A stretch of 64,000 bases of DNA from Pseudomonas weihenstephanensis (GTDB taxonomy: Bacteria; Pseudomonadota; Gammaproteobacteria; Pseudomonadales; Pseudomonadaceae), in contig NZ_JYLF01000005.1 of NCBI RefSeq assembly GCF_001043055.1, positions 62,001 through 126,000 of the forward strand, given 5' to 3'. How positions within the stretch are numbered: the stretch's first letter is position 1; every line of letters starts with the position of its first letter. The notes beneath the pieces were generated by a model. It was not told where the DNA came from. It was given only the letters and a program-made list of their open reading frames with translations, and ran no database searches. Shown in pieces: positions 54,612-64,000 of this stretch. Made by a program: the position numbers and the translations under genes.

Positions 54612-55574
54612 TTGGTTTTGTCGACTTCTGACCCCGCAACACCGCTGGCCGCCATCAGCCCTTTAAATGCCGTGCAGGCGCCTGTGATGCTTTATCTAGA
54701 GCGGCTGGCGCCATCGAGCAAGCAAACCATGCGCTATGTGTTGCAAGACGCGGCCGATCGACTGGGCGTTGAAGACGTCACCATCGAAGAATTCCCGTGG
54801 CATCACTTGCAGCCGGGGCATATCACGGCTCTGGTGGCGACATTGCGTACCGACGGCTATGCACCCAATACGTCATCGTTGTACGTAAACGCCATTCGCG
54901 GCGTGATGAATCAAGCCTGGCAGCAAAGCCTGATCACCCAGGATCATTTACTGAAAATCCGTGCCGTAAAAGCAGGCGGCGGCACACGGCTAAGTAAAGG
55001 CCGCAACCTGCGGCGCAGTTTGATTCGTGAGTTGATGGAGGTGTGCGCAGCCGACCCGCGCCCGCAAGGGTTACGTGATGCCGCGATCATCGCGATTCTG
55101 TACGGCTCGGGGATGCGCAAGTCTGAGTCGGTGAACATAGAACTTAGCCAGGTCAACGTGACAGAGCGCAGCTTGCAGGTACTGGGCAAGGGCAACAAGG
55201 AACTGATCAAATTCGCCCCGGCCTGGGCCTTTGAAAAACTCGACGCCTGGCTGCAATTTCGTCGGGCGAACTTACCCGAGGGGGTCAGTGACGATGAGTT
55301 TTTGTTCAATCGCATTCGTCGAGGCAACCACATCACCCGCGAGCGCATTACCAAACACGCGATTTACTACATCGCCAAACAGCGCGGCAAGCAGGTGGGC
55401 GTCAACATCATGCCCCACGACTTTCGTCGCTCATTCATTACCCGCGTGATCGAAGAGTACGACGTCTCAATTGCACAAAAACTGGCGCACCACGCCAACA
55501 TTGCCACGACCGTGAGTTATGACATGCGCGATGACAACGAACGCCGCAACGCCACCGACCGTTTCATTCTTTAA
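54612..55574 (+). CDS. Tyrosine recombinase/integrase
   Basis: 320 aa from a TTG at 54612 (another TTG lies at 54618; no ATG is well placed). SAM-like core-binding domain at 20-120, catalytic domain with the first Arg in LYGSGMRKSESVNIELSQV, then HDFRRSFIT (H-x-x-R) and LAHHANIATTVSYD with the His and the nucleophilic Tyr. All the catalytic residues appear to be present. No matching attachment site, tRNA or excisionase is seen nearby. It opens the accessory tract with the Tc toxin genes and may be the integrase of a small or decayed island. Confidence 0.9.
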   Translation: MVLSTSDPATPLAAISPLNAVQAPVMLYLERLAPSSKQTMRYVLQDAADRLGVEDVTIEEFPWHHLQPGHITALVATLRTDGYAPNTSSLYVNAIRGVMNQAWQQSLITQDHLLKIRAVKAGGGTRLSKGRNLRRSLIRELMEVCAADPRPQGLRDAAIIAILYGSGMRKSESVNIELSQVNVTERSLQVLGKGNKELIKFAPAWAFEKLDAWLQFRRANLPEGVSDDEFLFNRIRRGNHITRERITKHAIYYIAKQRGKQVGVNIMPHDFRRSFITRVIEEYDVSIAQKLAHHANIATTVSYDMRDDNERRNATDRFIL

Positions 55575-55892
55575 CGGCTTTATCCGGCGTGCCGTACCGC
55601 GCGAAGCAGGGCAGAGTGGCAGGCCAATTACTGCGGTCTATATATAACTCAACTAAACAGACATTTAGTGGAGTTATATTTTTTGGGAATATAGGGATGA
55701 TAAAAAACCCTAGTCAACACGGTTACAATTTTTGATTTTCAAGACTTTAACCACAGCCTTTTCACAATAGAGCAGTGCGGCTGCAGTTTATCTGCGTCTC
55801 AACCCCTGCACGCGGTGGCCCGGTAGCCTCGGGTTATCGATGGCATACATCCGGGCGTATCAGTGCGGCCTTATTTTGACAGGAACGAGTCA
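55575..55892 (+). other. Intergenic region after the recombinase
   Basis: About 320 bp with the A+T-rich hairpin at 55642-55679 and a further A+T-rich stretch to about 55760. No gene recognised. The hairpin and its T-run are the only structure seen. Confidence 0.4.
55642..55686 (+). terminator. A+T-rich hairpin with T-run after the recombinase
   Basis: ATATAACTCAACTAAA pairs with TTTAGTGGAGTTATAT (one mismatch in 16), loop CAGACA, and TTTTTT follows immediately. It could be the recombinase terminator, or a structured recombination site. Confidence 0.6.
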
Positions 55893-56315
55893 TTACTCGT
55901 AGGTCATCACGTACTCGCGCTGGCCCGTATGTTCATCAATCGACTCTTGGCCCAGCTTAAATCCCTGGGACTGATAAAAAGCGATACTGGAGGCGTTCTC
56001 CTTGTAAACAGCCAATGTCAGCTGATCGTGCAGCGCTTTCACATGGCTCAGAAACTGCTTGCCCAAACCTTTGCCTTGATAATCGGGGTCTACAAACAGC
56101 GCAGCCAGTTGATGGTTGATCACAGAGTAAAACCCCAGCACCCGGGATGAGTCCTCGATGACAAATGTCTCTGACGCAGGGATATAAATGTCACGCATGT
56201 TTTCTATCTGAGATTGCCAATAAGTCTTGTCGATAAAGTCATGGGCTTTGACCGACGCGTCTAGCCAGATCTCCAGAACGCGCTTCATATCGCGTGGCTC
56301 AAGTTTTCTTATCAT
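55893..56315 (-). CDS. GNAT-family N-acetyltransferase
   Basis: 140 aa. MIRKLEPRDMKRVLEIWL is the start of a YjaB/PhnO-like GNAT; AALFVDPDYQGKGLGKQFLSHVK carries the acetyl-CoA Q-x-x-G-x-G motif, and YKENASSIAFYQSQGF is motif B. The ATG at 56315 is preferred over a long upstream extension that contains no homologous residues. Substrate unknown. It sits between the recombinase and the kinase-like gene. Confidence 0.88.
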   Translation of the reverse strand: MIRKLEPRDMKRVLEIWLDASVKAHDFIDKTYWQSQIENMRDIYIPASETFVIEDSSRVLGFYSVINHQLAALFVDPDYQGKGLGKQFLSHVKALHDQLTLAVYKENASSIAFYQSQGFKLGQESIDEHTGQREYVMTYE

Positions 56316-56542
56316 CCCGGATCCCGCACAGTGAAAGCCTGCAATCATGCAGCAAGCCAACGGCAAGCTCAAAGCGTCAGGTTTGCAGCATGAATGTGCC
56401 GGACCAAACCCAGGGCCTACAAACACCTTTGAAATCTTTTCCACTGACCCTGACGCACCAATACGTAGATTCGCATAATGTATATTATGTTAAATCATGT
56501 ATCTCTCTTAAGTACTCATAAGCCCATAATCCCACCTGTCCT

Positions 56543-57172
56543 TTAATCCCGAGTACTCTCGCACTCCAGGACTCTGTAGATCTCAGTAATCACCTGCATC
56601 GTGGCGTCTTCGATCGCGCCCTCATTGCGGCATAACATCCAATCATTATCCGTACAGGCTCGCTCGAATGCTCTGGTGCACACGGCATGCTCCGCAAATG
56701 TGTGGATCACAGTACTCCTCAGCCCACGCCGGCGTGCTGCGGCTCTTGCCCAGGAAATTTGCGGACTGGTCACAACTCCGACATGCAGATCTGGCACGCG
56801 AACATTGCAATCCTTGTTCAACTGTAGGATTTCTGCAAACGGTAATATCCGGCGAAATGCGGCTTCTGACGGATACCAGCGATCGATCAAAATAATGCTG
56901 TCAGGTGGCTGTTTAGGCAGCACGTGCTCGGAAATCCACCTGCGACTGTCCGCAAAAAGCTCACACACCCGCAACTCCAAAGCCCTGGAGGGACTTCTGG
57001 CGAGCGCATTAACCAGGCTCATTGTTTCTGCCCTGTAGGGATCGCTTTTTTGCTCGCTCAGCCGGATGACTTTTTTGTTGTCTGCCCTCATTACTTTCGT
57101 AACAGCTTCCAACAGTGTGGTTTTACCAGTGCCTTTGGGTCCATCCAGAGAAACAAATAGCGGACGATTCAT
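56543..57172 (-). CDS. Thymidylate-kinase-like P-loop protein
   Basis: 209 aa with SLDGPKGTGKTTLLEAVTKVM (Walker A, P-loop at about residues 10-18) and IILIDRWYPSEAAF (the DR-x motif of dTMP kinases), but the rest is diverged, without a clear lid with several Arg other than RAAARRRGLRS near 150-160. It might phosphorylate a nucleotide or sugar, or be a non-housekeeping kinase. The housekeeping tmk must lie elsewhere. Accessory context. Confidence 0.75.
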   Translation of the reverse strand: MNRPLFVSLDGPKGTGKTTLLEAVTKVMRADNKKVIRLSEQKSDPYRAETMSLVNALARSPSRALELRVCELFADSRRWISEHVLPKQPPDSIILIDRWYPSEAAFRRILPFAEILQLNKDCNVRVPDLHVGVVTSPQISWARAAARRRGLRSTVIHTFAEHAVCTRAFERACTDNDWMLCRNEGAIEDATMQVITEIYRVLECESTRD

Positions 57173-57599
57173 GGTTTACATTCTGCTGAATTTAGCCTCT
57201 ACCTTACGACGCCACCCCTGCTCCCGCCAACGAATCTTTAACTGAGCCGTCAGGCAACGAAATCGGGTCTGTCGTAATGCCCTCTTCCTTCGTTTCCAAC
57301 GACATCAACGATGCCGTCACACAATGGCAGGCCATAGGCTGCATTACGACGCAGAAAAGACACTGACTTATAGGGGCATACTTGACTACAAAATAACGGA
57401 AATTTGTTACATCATGCCCTTACTTTATTGCAGCCTGTCCTTCACCTTGCACTGACAGAACAGCAAGCCCCCCAAAAAAAACCTCAAATTATAAAAGATA
57501 TTTCCCAAAAATTTTACAGCGCGATCCGACCCATATCCCCAGTAATCCAGTGTTAGTTTCAAGTGCCGTCCTAGATGCTCACTTGTCTTACTGGAGTTC
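57173..57599 (+). other. Promoter region of the Tc toxin genes
   Basis: About 425 bp, A+T-rich between 57360 and 57530, no gene recognised. GGAG at 57593-57596 serves the next gene. I see no clear regulator site. Confidence 0.4.
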
Positions 57600-60461
57600 A
57601 TGAATATGCAAAGTCCCTCCGCATTACTGCTGTCACTGGCAACTGATGCAGGTCCTCCCGCACCTGGCAGAATCAGCTTTGAAGCGGCCATGCTGCAGAT
57701 GCACCTTTATTCAGTATTCGATATCGCCCGACTGTCTAAATCCGAATTCATCGAAGGCCTCTCTCGATACTGTGATGAAGATGCCGATCAAGCATACGAG
57801 CACGCTGTCAGTTATGCTGCGCAAATTGAGTTCCATCATCGCGAACAACAATATTTACCGACGAATCAAGATCGCAGCAAGCGCATGGCTTCTACCCCAG
57901 AACAATACGGCGCCTCTTACACCAGCCTTTTCGAAGCCAGTGGAAGAAACGTCTGCTCCAACGATTCGATTGCAGCACTTGACTCTCCGGTTGCGTACCT
58001 ACGAGCTTTATATTTATTTGCACTTGACGTCGAGAAGACAGGTAAAGGGAGCGCCATAAAAAACACCCTCGACAAACGACGCCCGACCTTGAAAGACATG
58101 ACCATCGACTTGCACGCGGTGAACCATCAACTCCCAATGCTCACGATTGTGAACGAGACTTTACACACGCACATCCAGTTGCACCTGAAGCAACACAGCA
58201 GTAAATACGGAGAGAAAAGTGTTGAAGATATTCTGGCAGAAAGGCGTTTTCCTTTCACACTTCCCTTTTATCTTCCTCATGAGCAATGTGTATTGGGCCT
58301 AACAGGAAACAGGCCAGTATTAGGTGAAATAAATTACAAAATCAGCACCGCGTTACCCATAAGTCAGCAGCCCAGCGCGGCCTATGAAAGAGTACAAAAA
58401 AACAGCCTAGAAGCACAAAAAATGCTGTCTGCGCTCAGCCCACAGCAATACAGGATAATCACAGAAATCGAAGCGCAGGACAGTATAAAAGACGCCTTCA
58501 CCCAGCAACACTTCAACTCAACACTTGAGCACCTAAGCACGCTTTCACACTTAATGGAAAGAACTGAACTCACCACGGAGGCACTTTACGAAGTACTCTC
58601 CATCGAAAAATTTACTCCCGTCAAGTCAGTTAATCTAACGACAACACACCCCCACGAATCTGAGCATTTCAGCCACTACTTAGACATGGGCATTAGCCTT
58701 GACAAAACACACAACACCCAACACTTAACTGGACTGAGCGTCGTACAACTTGACCGTTTGCAGCGTGTCATTCGACTGCACCGCTGGACGAACATTTCCA
58801 TCACTGATTTAAAGTTATTGCTGCACAGCACGGTGCGGGCCCAGTCCCTTACAGGGAGTTTCACCATCAATGAAAACAGCGTGCGGGCTTTAGGTGTTTA
58901 CCGTTATTTAAGTCAACGCTACACACTGAACGCTGATGAGTTTTGCGCCATCCTGTACCGCTTGCCTATTCATGCTTCTGCACAATCGGTATCGTTGTAT
59001 GACCGTGTGTTCAATAACGAGCAATTGTTCAACGGCTCACTCCAGCTGGACGGTAGCCCTTTAAACCTTACCAATTCAGACCCTGAGTCAGTGAGCTTCT
59101 TAACTAAAATCGGAGCGGGCCTTACACTCAACGACACGCCCGATGCGTTAGGCGTGTTATCTACTCACGTTCAAAAAAATATACCCTCCCCAAAAAAAAA
59201 CTTACATACCCTGTCAAGCTTTTATCGACAGGCACGTATAGCCACGCTCTTTAATTTATCGGTCAAAGAAAGCTTGCAACTGGCTGAGTTATTGGGTGGT
59301 GTCAGCTACAGCAAACAACTGGCACTGCCAACCCTGCGAAGTGCTATGAAGCCTGGCGCTCCCGACGTGCTAGACGTGCTCATGCAAATGGACTGGGCGA
59401 CTCAGTGGTTTAAAGAGGTCGGTATCCATACTCAACAACTTCGGCATCAACTGAGGCTTGAAACGTCACAGTCACCGCCCGCCATAAATGAATATGCCAA
59501 TCAGCTCCACGCCGTATTGATTGAGTTAGAACGCTGCTTATTTAACGACGAGGAAATACATGGAAGCGATTTAAAATCAATGCTCGCGTCAGCCAATATC
59601 AAGTTTTCCCAGGGCCAAATACTTGCAAAAACGCTTCTTAAAAACTTCCCCTCTTTACCCGATCACCCTGACCCAGACAAATCACTCCAAGGGCTAGAGT
59701 CGGCAGCAGAGAAACTTGCCGAAGGGATTAAAGAGCCTCACGCCAAAGAATCATTAATAGCTGCCATTGTGAGTGCGCTTAAACCTTTTCTATCAGAAGC
59801 CTATCAGCGTCTATTGCCCTGGAAAGCCCACCTCTCGAAGATATTCAAAGACACTGCCATGCCCGACACAAGTGAATTGTTCGGTACCGTGTGCAAACAC
59901 GCTACGTACAACATGGCAAATGCACTGGGTAACTCTGACACGCGAAAGCAGTTAAAGCACAGTTTGCTAGCGATGCCCGGCGCCGTCACGGCCTTGGCGT
60001 TGCCGCTCAGCGCTCCTGCACTGCACGTTTTTTTACTCAATCCGCACTGGTTGGATAAAGCAAATAATAAAGAGGCGCAATTAAAACTGACATTTGCGAC
60101 GTTGTATCTCTTTCAACAACTTAAACAGATCACTCAGAGCTACCCCATCACAGAGAGTGATCTATTAAATTACTTACACCTCGCCAACGTGCAGGACGGC
60201 TCAGCCGAATCAGATGCGAGTGCCTGGTTAAGTCGATTACTGGGCTGGGCGGTCAGTGAGATCCAATCACTCCTGCAGGAAGTTAACTGGACACACGTTC
60301 AGTCTGTCGCACAACTTGATTGGATCGTCCGGTGTCACCAAACATCCCGCGCCACAGGATTATCGGCCCAAGTATTACTAACAGCCACACACTTGAACGT
60401 TGACAGCCCTGGAGATGAATGGGTTCGCGTCGGTGAAGCTGTGATGGCAACGGCTGTTTAA
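57600..60461 (+). CDS. Tc toxin complex A component, N-terminal part (TccA-like)
   Basis: 953 aa. The region around residues 95-210 (STPEQYGASYTSLFEASGRN through AYLRALYLFALDVEKTGKG to RRPTLKDMTIDLHAVNHQLPMLTIVNETL) is the VRP1/SpvA-type head of Tc A proteins. The rest is the helical shell. In Photorhabdus TccA is about 965 aa and pairs with TccB to make one TcA-type pore. GGAG lies 3 nt before the ATG at 57600 and 9 nt before the in-frame ATG at 57606, so the true start is probably 57606. The gene is A+T-richer than the core genes. A second gene follows at 27 bp spacing. Confidence 0.85.
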   Translation: MNMQSPSALLLSLATDAGPPAPGRISFEAAMLQMHLYSVFDIARLSKSEFIEGLSRYCDEDADQAYEHAVSYAAQIEFHHREQQYLPTNQDRSKRMASTPEQYGASYTSLFEASGRNVCSNDSIAALDSPVAYLRALYLFALDVEKTGKGSAIKNTLDKRRPTLKDMTIDLHAVNHQLPMLTIVNETLHTHIQLHLKQHSSKYGEKSVEDILAERRFPFTLPFYLPHEQCVLGLTGNRPVLGEINYKISTALPISQQPSAAYERVQKNSLEAQKMLSALSPQQYRIITEIEAQDSIKDAFTQQHFNSTLEHLSTLSHLMERTELTTEALYEVLSIEKFTPVKSVNLTTTHPHESEHFSHYLDMGISLDKTHNTQHLTGLSVVQLDRLQRVIRLHRWTNISITDLKLLLHSTVRAQSLTGSFTINENSVRALGVYRYLSQRYTLNADEFCAILYRLPIHASAQSVSLYDRVFNNEQLFNGSLQLDGSPLNLTNSDPESVSFLTKIGAGLTLNDTPDALGVLSTHVQKNIPSPKKNLHTLSSFYRQARIATLFNLSVKESLQLAELLGGVSYSKQLALPTLRSAMKPGAPDVLDVLMQMDWATQWFKEVGIHTQQLRHQLRLETSQSPPAINEYANQLHAVLIELERCLFNDEEIHGSDLKSMLASANIKFSQGQILAKTLLKNFPSLPDHPDPDKSLQGLESAAEKLAEGIKEPHAKESLIAAIVSALKPFLSEAYQRLLPWKAHLSKIFKDTAMPDTSELFGTVCKHATYNMANALGNSDTRKQLKHSLLAMPGAVTALALPLSAPALHVFLLNPHWLDKANNKEAQLKLTFATLYLFQQLKQITQSYPITESDLLNYLHLANVQDGSAESDASAWLSRLLGWAVSEIQSLLQEVNWTHVQSVAQLDWIVRCHQTSRATGLSAQVLLTATHLNVDSPGDEWVRVGEAVMATAV

Positions 60462-60488
60462 TTTCTTATTATCTAGAGTGGCTAAACA

Positions 60489-63400
60489 ATGAACATGTCG
60501 CATCGTCTCAAACACCAATTGAATGAAAAACTGCGTGATGCCCAGCTTTCTTTTTATCTGCATGAAGTCGATCCTAGGGGTGAAAAACAGCAAACAGAAA
60601 ACGCCTCGACGCCAGGAAGAACGGCTGATGAATTGTACGCAGATTGGTTACTGGATGTACAAATTAGCCAGTCCGTCCCCACCAGCCGAGTGGCTTGCGC
60701 AACAGCGAGCTTACAGCAGTACATTAATAGTATTTCCCTTGGTTTTGAACCAGGCTATGACATTCAGGGCATGACACCAAAGCAGATTTCAACATGGAAT
60801 AACAGCCTGTACAGCTATTCCGTTTGGCACGCAAGCCAGCAATTGCGCCACTTTCCGGCTAACTTTCTGAGCCCCGGACTGCGCCAGAATAAAACTGACA
60901 TCTTTCAACAATTAGAAAACGATATAAATCAAACCCGTCTACAGCAAAACCATATTGACTCGTCGGTACAACGCTACCTGGGACGCCTTGAAGAAATAAT
61001 TAACCTGCAAACCATAAATGGTTATATAGATGGCAATATCGAGAGCATGGCAGACAGCACATATTATTTAATTGGACAGTCCAAGGGCACTAACACCGTT
61101 TATTACCGATCCTTAAACATGCGTGCACATACCTACTCGAAATCCACTGACCGAAGCACGCAAGGATTGTTAAACTATCCAACCCCAGTTGCATGGTCAG
61201 ACTGGATGGACGTTCCACTCCCTGCATCGGAGGACATCCCGGTGCAAAGTATACGCCCTGTGAGTTTTAATAATCGCTTATTTGTTATTTGGGCTCAATG
61301 CACCAAGCCTCAATTTAGCCACTTGGAACGTCCTAGTCCTATAGACGAAACCGACTTTCAAAATCCCGAAAAACTATTGCGTTTCGGCCGACACTATACC
61401 CGCTTACGCTTGCACTTTATGTATAAAAAATTTGACGGCAGTTGGAGTTGCCCCCAAGTGTGCATTGATGAAAATTGCACCAGCAGGTCGCTGAATGAAT
61501 TAACGCTCCAACAATTAATGTCGTCGATAAGAACGGTTGCCACATTAAACTTAAAAACCACGCCCCCCACCTTATTTTTAGGTTTGGTAAGCCATTTCGA
61601 TACCGATAACCAACCCTTAAACGCCAACCCTCTCACGAAAGTTAAGAACTTTAGTTTTTCTCATGGGGCACAATTGGATAATCAATTCAACATTATCCAG
61701 CTCGCATCATCAGGTTCGCTTAGCAGTTTAGTCAAATTTTTTCAAGGTTATCTCGCTGTTGACGCAAATCGCTACCTGTTGACATTTGCGAGACATAATG
61801 AAAACAACTTACAGTTCCACGCCCCGGTGAGTGACACTGTTAGTTTTAAAGCACATAACCCTACCTCTCCCCATCCCACAGCATCCCGATGGAACTATGA
61901 CAACACACAGGATCACATCAACAATACGCCTGAGCGTATCGGCCTAACATTCAACAAAACCACATCAACTCTCGAAATTACCTCACGCCTGGACAAATCC
62001 TTCCCCTCAATTAAGACCGTCACGCTGCACGCCCGTGGCTCAGCGTCAAGTGTCACTCTCACATTGGCCGTCGAGGTACCGCAGGACGGGAGCGCGAGCA
62101 GTATTGCCTTACATAAAACGTCCTCTTTAGCTTTACAACATACCGGTTCTGACGCTGTACTTACTGAGCACTTAAATCTTTCCATCACGTGTAACAAAAC
62201 AAAAATTTCTTTCCCCGACGTCATCATGCATGCGAAAACAAATGAACCGTCATCGATTGAAGGCAGAGTTGCAAATCTTCCATATAACGGTAATTCCCTC
62301 GAAACGTACGACCTTGAAAACCTGACCATACCGACGATTTTTTTTAACCATTTATTCGTCACGGAAGAAACAACGTATTCAGCCAACCTGTCCTCCAGTG
62401 CCGACAACACTCATGCGCCGATCCACTTTGATACGCTTCGCATCACGCGCTCAAATCGGACCTACAGGCAGATCATCATGATCCCTCATTCCGGTATTCC
62501 ATCCAGCTCTTATCCAAAGCATGTGCATATTACAAATACCGAACTTGTCGGCAGCCCCAATGAGATGCGCCGCTATTTAAAGGGCGAATCAACATCTTTA
62601 AACGCAGGGCAAGCCCATACAGCACAACTGAGCATTGATCCTAATCTACTGATGCAAACGCCCAGCACCAACTTACATATATTTCACGGCGTGTTGATTC
62701 GAGAACAAAATGTCGAAGACACCGGCTCGGTCATTTTGGGGTATGCACTCAAAGCATTTGAAGTCACGTTAAATACCAGAGCCCGTAGCGATATACCTTT
62801 GGGTCCTAAAATAAACCGCCTTGTCTCGACAGACAATGGCACAGCAGAATTTCTGGATTTCAGCACCACCTCCACTCCAAAGTCTGAACCGTCAAACAAC
62901 CATAAACTGCCCTTGATACGCCTCAATACAGGCCTTGCTGGTAAATTAACGCGCGCAGCCAGTGTTGATATGGCGAATGTATTTTCCTTATCAAACCTCC
63001 TCCTGATTGACCCATCACTCACCCCTGAAGCCCCCCATAAGTCCGCCGATTTTCATGGCGCGTACGGCAAGTACTTATGGGAATTATTCCTTTATTTACC
63101 TTGGCTCATTACGCATCGCTTACATACGGAGCAACGCTATGTTGAGGCCGAGTCATGGCTTAAGTACTTATTCGACCCAAGCCGTAGCCAGCCCACCGCA
63201 CCGCACACCCAGGCGTATTGGGGTCTAAATGCACTGACGCCCGAATACTCAGAACCTAGTTATGCTCTCGACAACCCCCTGGACCCAAATCAAATTGCCC
63301 TGAGCGCCCCGGTCTACTTGCGACAGGCTTTATATTTGTTGTACGTCGATATCTTGGTCAATCGGGGTGATGCTGCTTATCGACAGATGACTACCGAGAG

Positions 63401-64000
63401 CCTTTCTGAAGCCAAACTCTGGTATGTGCGTGCCAAGCGCTTGCTTGGACCCTTGCCAGAGATCAGCAAGGTTGAGCCATGGTCAACTATTACGCTAACC
63501 ACATTGGCTACTCGCCCTGATAGCAACTTGCGTGAGACTGAACGCCTGGCGTTGCAGGTTGATTCTGGTCTGCCTCCTCTCGTGCGAGGCGTACTGGAGG
63601 CACCGCAGCACTATGCACCTCTGGACACCCCTGACTTGTGTACACCCATTAATAAAGACCTATTAATGCGCTGGAGAAAAATTGACGCACGCCTGTACAA
63701 CCTGCGCCAGCATTTGGATATAACCGGTAAGCCTTTGCACATACCTCTGTATGCTGCGCCACTGTCACCTCGTGGTCTGCTTACTCTTTATAGTCAAGGT
63801 GCCATGGCGGGGAACACATTGAGCCGTACGCGCCAGCCTATCCAGGTGGGGCATTATCGTTTTCACGTGATCTACGCACAGGCGCTGGCCGCTGTCGACA
63901 ACCTGATACAGTTTGGCAACAGTTTGCTGTCAATGATTGAGCGTCAGGAGCAGGCTGCGCAAGTAGAGTTACAACACCAGCATGTGTGGCAACTTGCCTC
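60489..64000 (+). CDS. Tc toxin complex A component, C-terminal part (TccB-like), partial
   Basis: Open from ATG 60489 (GAGTG 8 nt upstream) past the window end, at least 1170 codons, so the stop is not seen. N-terminal YADWLLDVQISQSVPTSRVACATASLQQYINSISLGFEP is the TcA linker/neuraminidase-like start (ABC toxin N-terminal region). QPTAPHTQAYWGLNAL, LNPH/LDPNQIALSAPVYLRQAL and the closing part with QVGHYRFHVIYAQALAAVDNLIQFGNSLLSMIERQEQ are Tc receptor/pore-channel features. It would complete the TccA-TccB pore protomer that delivers a BC toxin cocoon into insect cells. TcB and TcC are not in the window and may follow. Confidence 0.85.
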   Translation, partial: MNMSHRLKHQLNEKLRDAQLSFYLHEVDPRGEKQQTENASTPGRTADELYADWLLDVQISQSVPTSRVACATASLQQYINSISLGFEPGYDIQGMTPKQISTWNNSLYSYSVWHASQQLRHFPANFLSPGLRQNKTDIFQQLENDINQTRLQQNHIDSSVQRYLGRLEEIINLQTINGYIDGNIESMADSTYYLIGQSKGTNTVYYRSLNMRAHTYSKSTDRSTQGLLNYPTPVAWSDWMDVPLPASEDIPVQSIRPVSFNNRLFVIWAQCTKPQFSHLERPSPIDETDFQNPEKLLRFGRHYTRLRLHFMYKKFDGSWSCPQVCIDENCTSRSLNELTLQQLMSSIRTVATLNLKTTPPTLFLGLVSHFDTDNQPLNANPLTKVKNFSFSHGAQLDNQFNIIQLASSGSLSSLVKFFQGYLAVDANRYLLTFARHNENNLQFHAPVSDTVSFKAHNPTSPHPTASRWNYDNTQDHINNTPERIGLTFNKTTSTLEITSRLDKSFPSIKTVTLHARGSASSVTLTLAVEVPQDGSASSIALHKTSSLALQHTGSDAVLTEHLNLSITCNKTKISFPDVIMHAKTNEPSSIEGRVANLPYNGNSLETYDLENLTIPTIFFNHLFVTEETTYSANLSSSADNTHAPIHFDTLRITRSNRTYRQIIMIPHSGIPSSSYPKHVHITNTELVGSPNEMRRYLKGESTSLNAGQAHTAQLSIDPNLLMQTPSTNLHIFHGVLIREQNVEDTGSVILGYALKAFEVTLNTRARSDIPLGPKINRLVSTDNGTAEFLDFSTTSTPKSEPSNNHKLPLIRLNTGLAGKLTRAASVDMANVFSLSNLLLIDPSLTPEAPHKSADFHGAYGKYLWELFLYLPWLITHRLHTEQRYVEAESWLKYLFDPSRSQPTAPHTQAYWGLNALTPEYSEPSYALDNPLDPNQIALSAPVYLRQALYLLYVDILVNRGDAAYRQMTTESLSEAKLWYVRAKRLLGPLPEISKVEPWSTITLTTLATRPDSNLRETERLALQVDSGLPPLVRGVLEAPQHYAPLDTPDLCTPINKDLLMRWRKIDARLYNLRQHLDITGKPLHIPLYAAPLSPRGLLTLYSQGAMAGNTLSRTRQPIQVGHYRFHVIYAQALAAVDNLIQFGNSLLSMIERQEQAAQVELQHQHVWQLA

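Noticed and set aside
1..64000. CRISPR arrays, tRNA or rRNA genes
   Set aside because: No regularly spaced repeats, no cloverleaf-like 3' ends and no rRNA-like blocks were noticed on reading. A tRNA scan would settle this.

Overview
The window reads as chromosomal DNA of a Pseudomonas, probably from the fluorescens/fragi side of the genus. The genus call rests on several near-diagnostic loci: a MexS-MexT-MexE-MexF-OprN efflux locus whose proteins closely resemble the P. aeruginosa set as I remember it, an OprD porin, a FAN1/XPD-type helicase pair, an orphan Hcp-VgrG-Tle3 cluster and a bcsEFGRQABZC cellulose operon. The exact species cannot be fixed from the sequence alone. I see no rRNA, tRNA or CRISPR array.

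Layout. (1) 1-5518, minus strand: oprN (cut by the window edge), mexF and mexE. (2) 5519-6819: mexE promoter with a MexT-box-like site, a decayed 3' fragment of a second mexT, a decayed alpha/beta-hydrolase end, and unassigned DNA. (3) 6820-16262, plus strand: a cargo block made of a bifunctional mannitol-1-phosphate dehydrogenase/phosphatase, then hcp, vgrG, a Tle3-type lipase effector and a Tla3-like DUF2875 adaptor. (4) 16438-18639: intact mexT (minus) and divergent mexS (plus). Regions 1, 2 and 4 are one ancestral efflux locus, and region 3 sits between mexT and mexE. (5) 19083-24511: an unrecognised gene, then FAN1 nuclease and an Fe-S helicase with an N-terminal nuclease-like domain. (6) 24858-31062: parvulin, hybrid histidine kinase, OprD porin with a tiny divergent ORF at its start, CobF and a glycosyltransferase. 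(7) 31240-31660: an orphan gene tail and a REP-like element.

(8) 31665-45636, minus strand: a complete cellulose operon in the order bcsE-F-G-R-Q-A-B-Z-C, nearly every junction overlapping, with a FleQ-box-like palindrome upstream. Synthase (A, B), exporter (C), cellulase (Z), phosphoethanolamine transferase (G, F) and the c-di-GMP sensors/assembly factors (E, R, Q) are all present, so the strain should make modified cellulose. (9) 45995-46572: two small genes. (10) 46627-52360: an acyl-CoA dehydrogenase/acyl-CoA ligase pair (DmdC/DmdB-like) divergent from a FixL/FixJ-type two-component pair, which probably controls them. (11) 52347-54527: MocR-type regulator divergent from a LysE-type exporter.

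(12) 54612-64000: an accessory-looking tract with a lone tyrosine recombinase, a GNAT acetyltransferase, a thymidylate-kinase-like P-loop protein and a split Tc insecticidal toxin A component (TccA-like, then TccB-like, running off the window). This last part is visibly richer in A+T than the core and is likely acquired.

The strongest items for follow-up are the T6SS cargo that splits the mexT-mexE locus and carries a mexT scar at one edge, the Tle3 effector with no recognisable Tli3 immunity gene next to it, and the Tc toxin tract.
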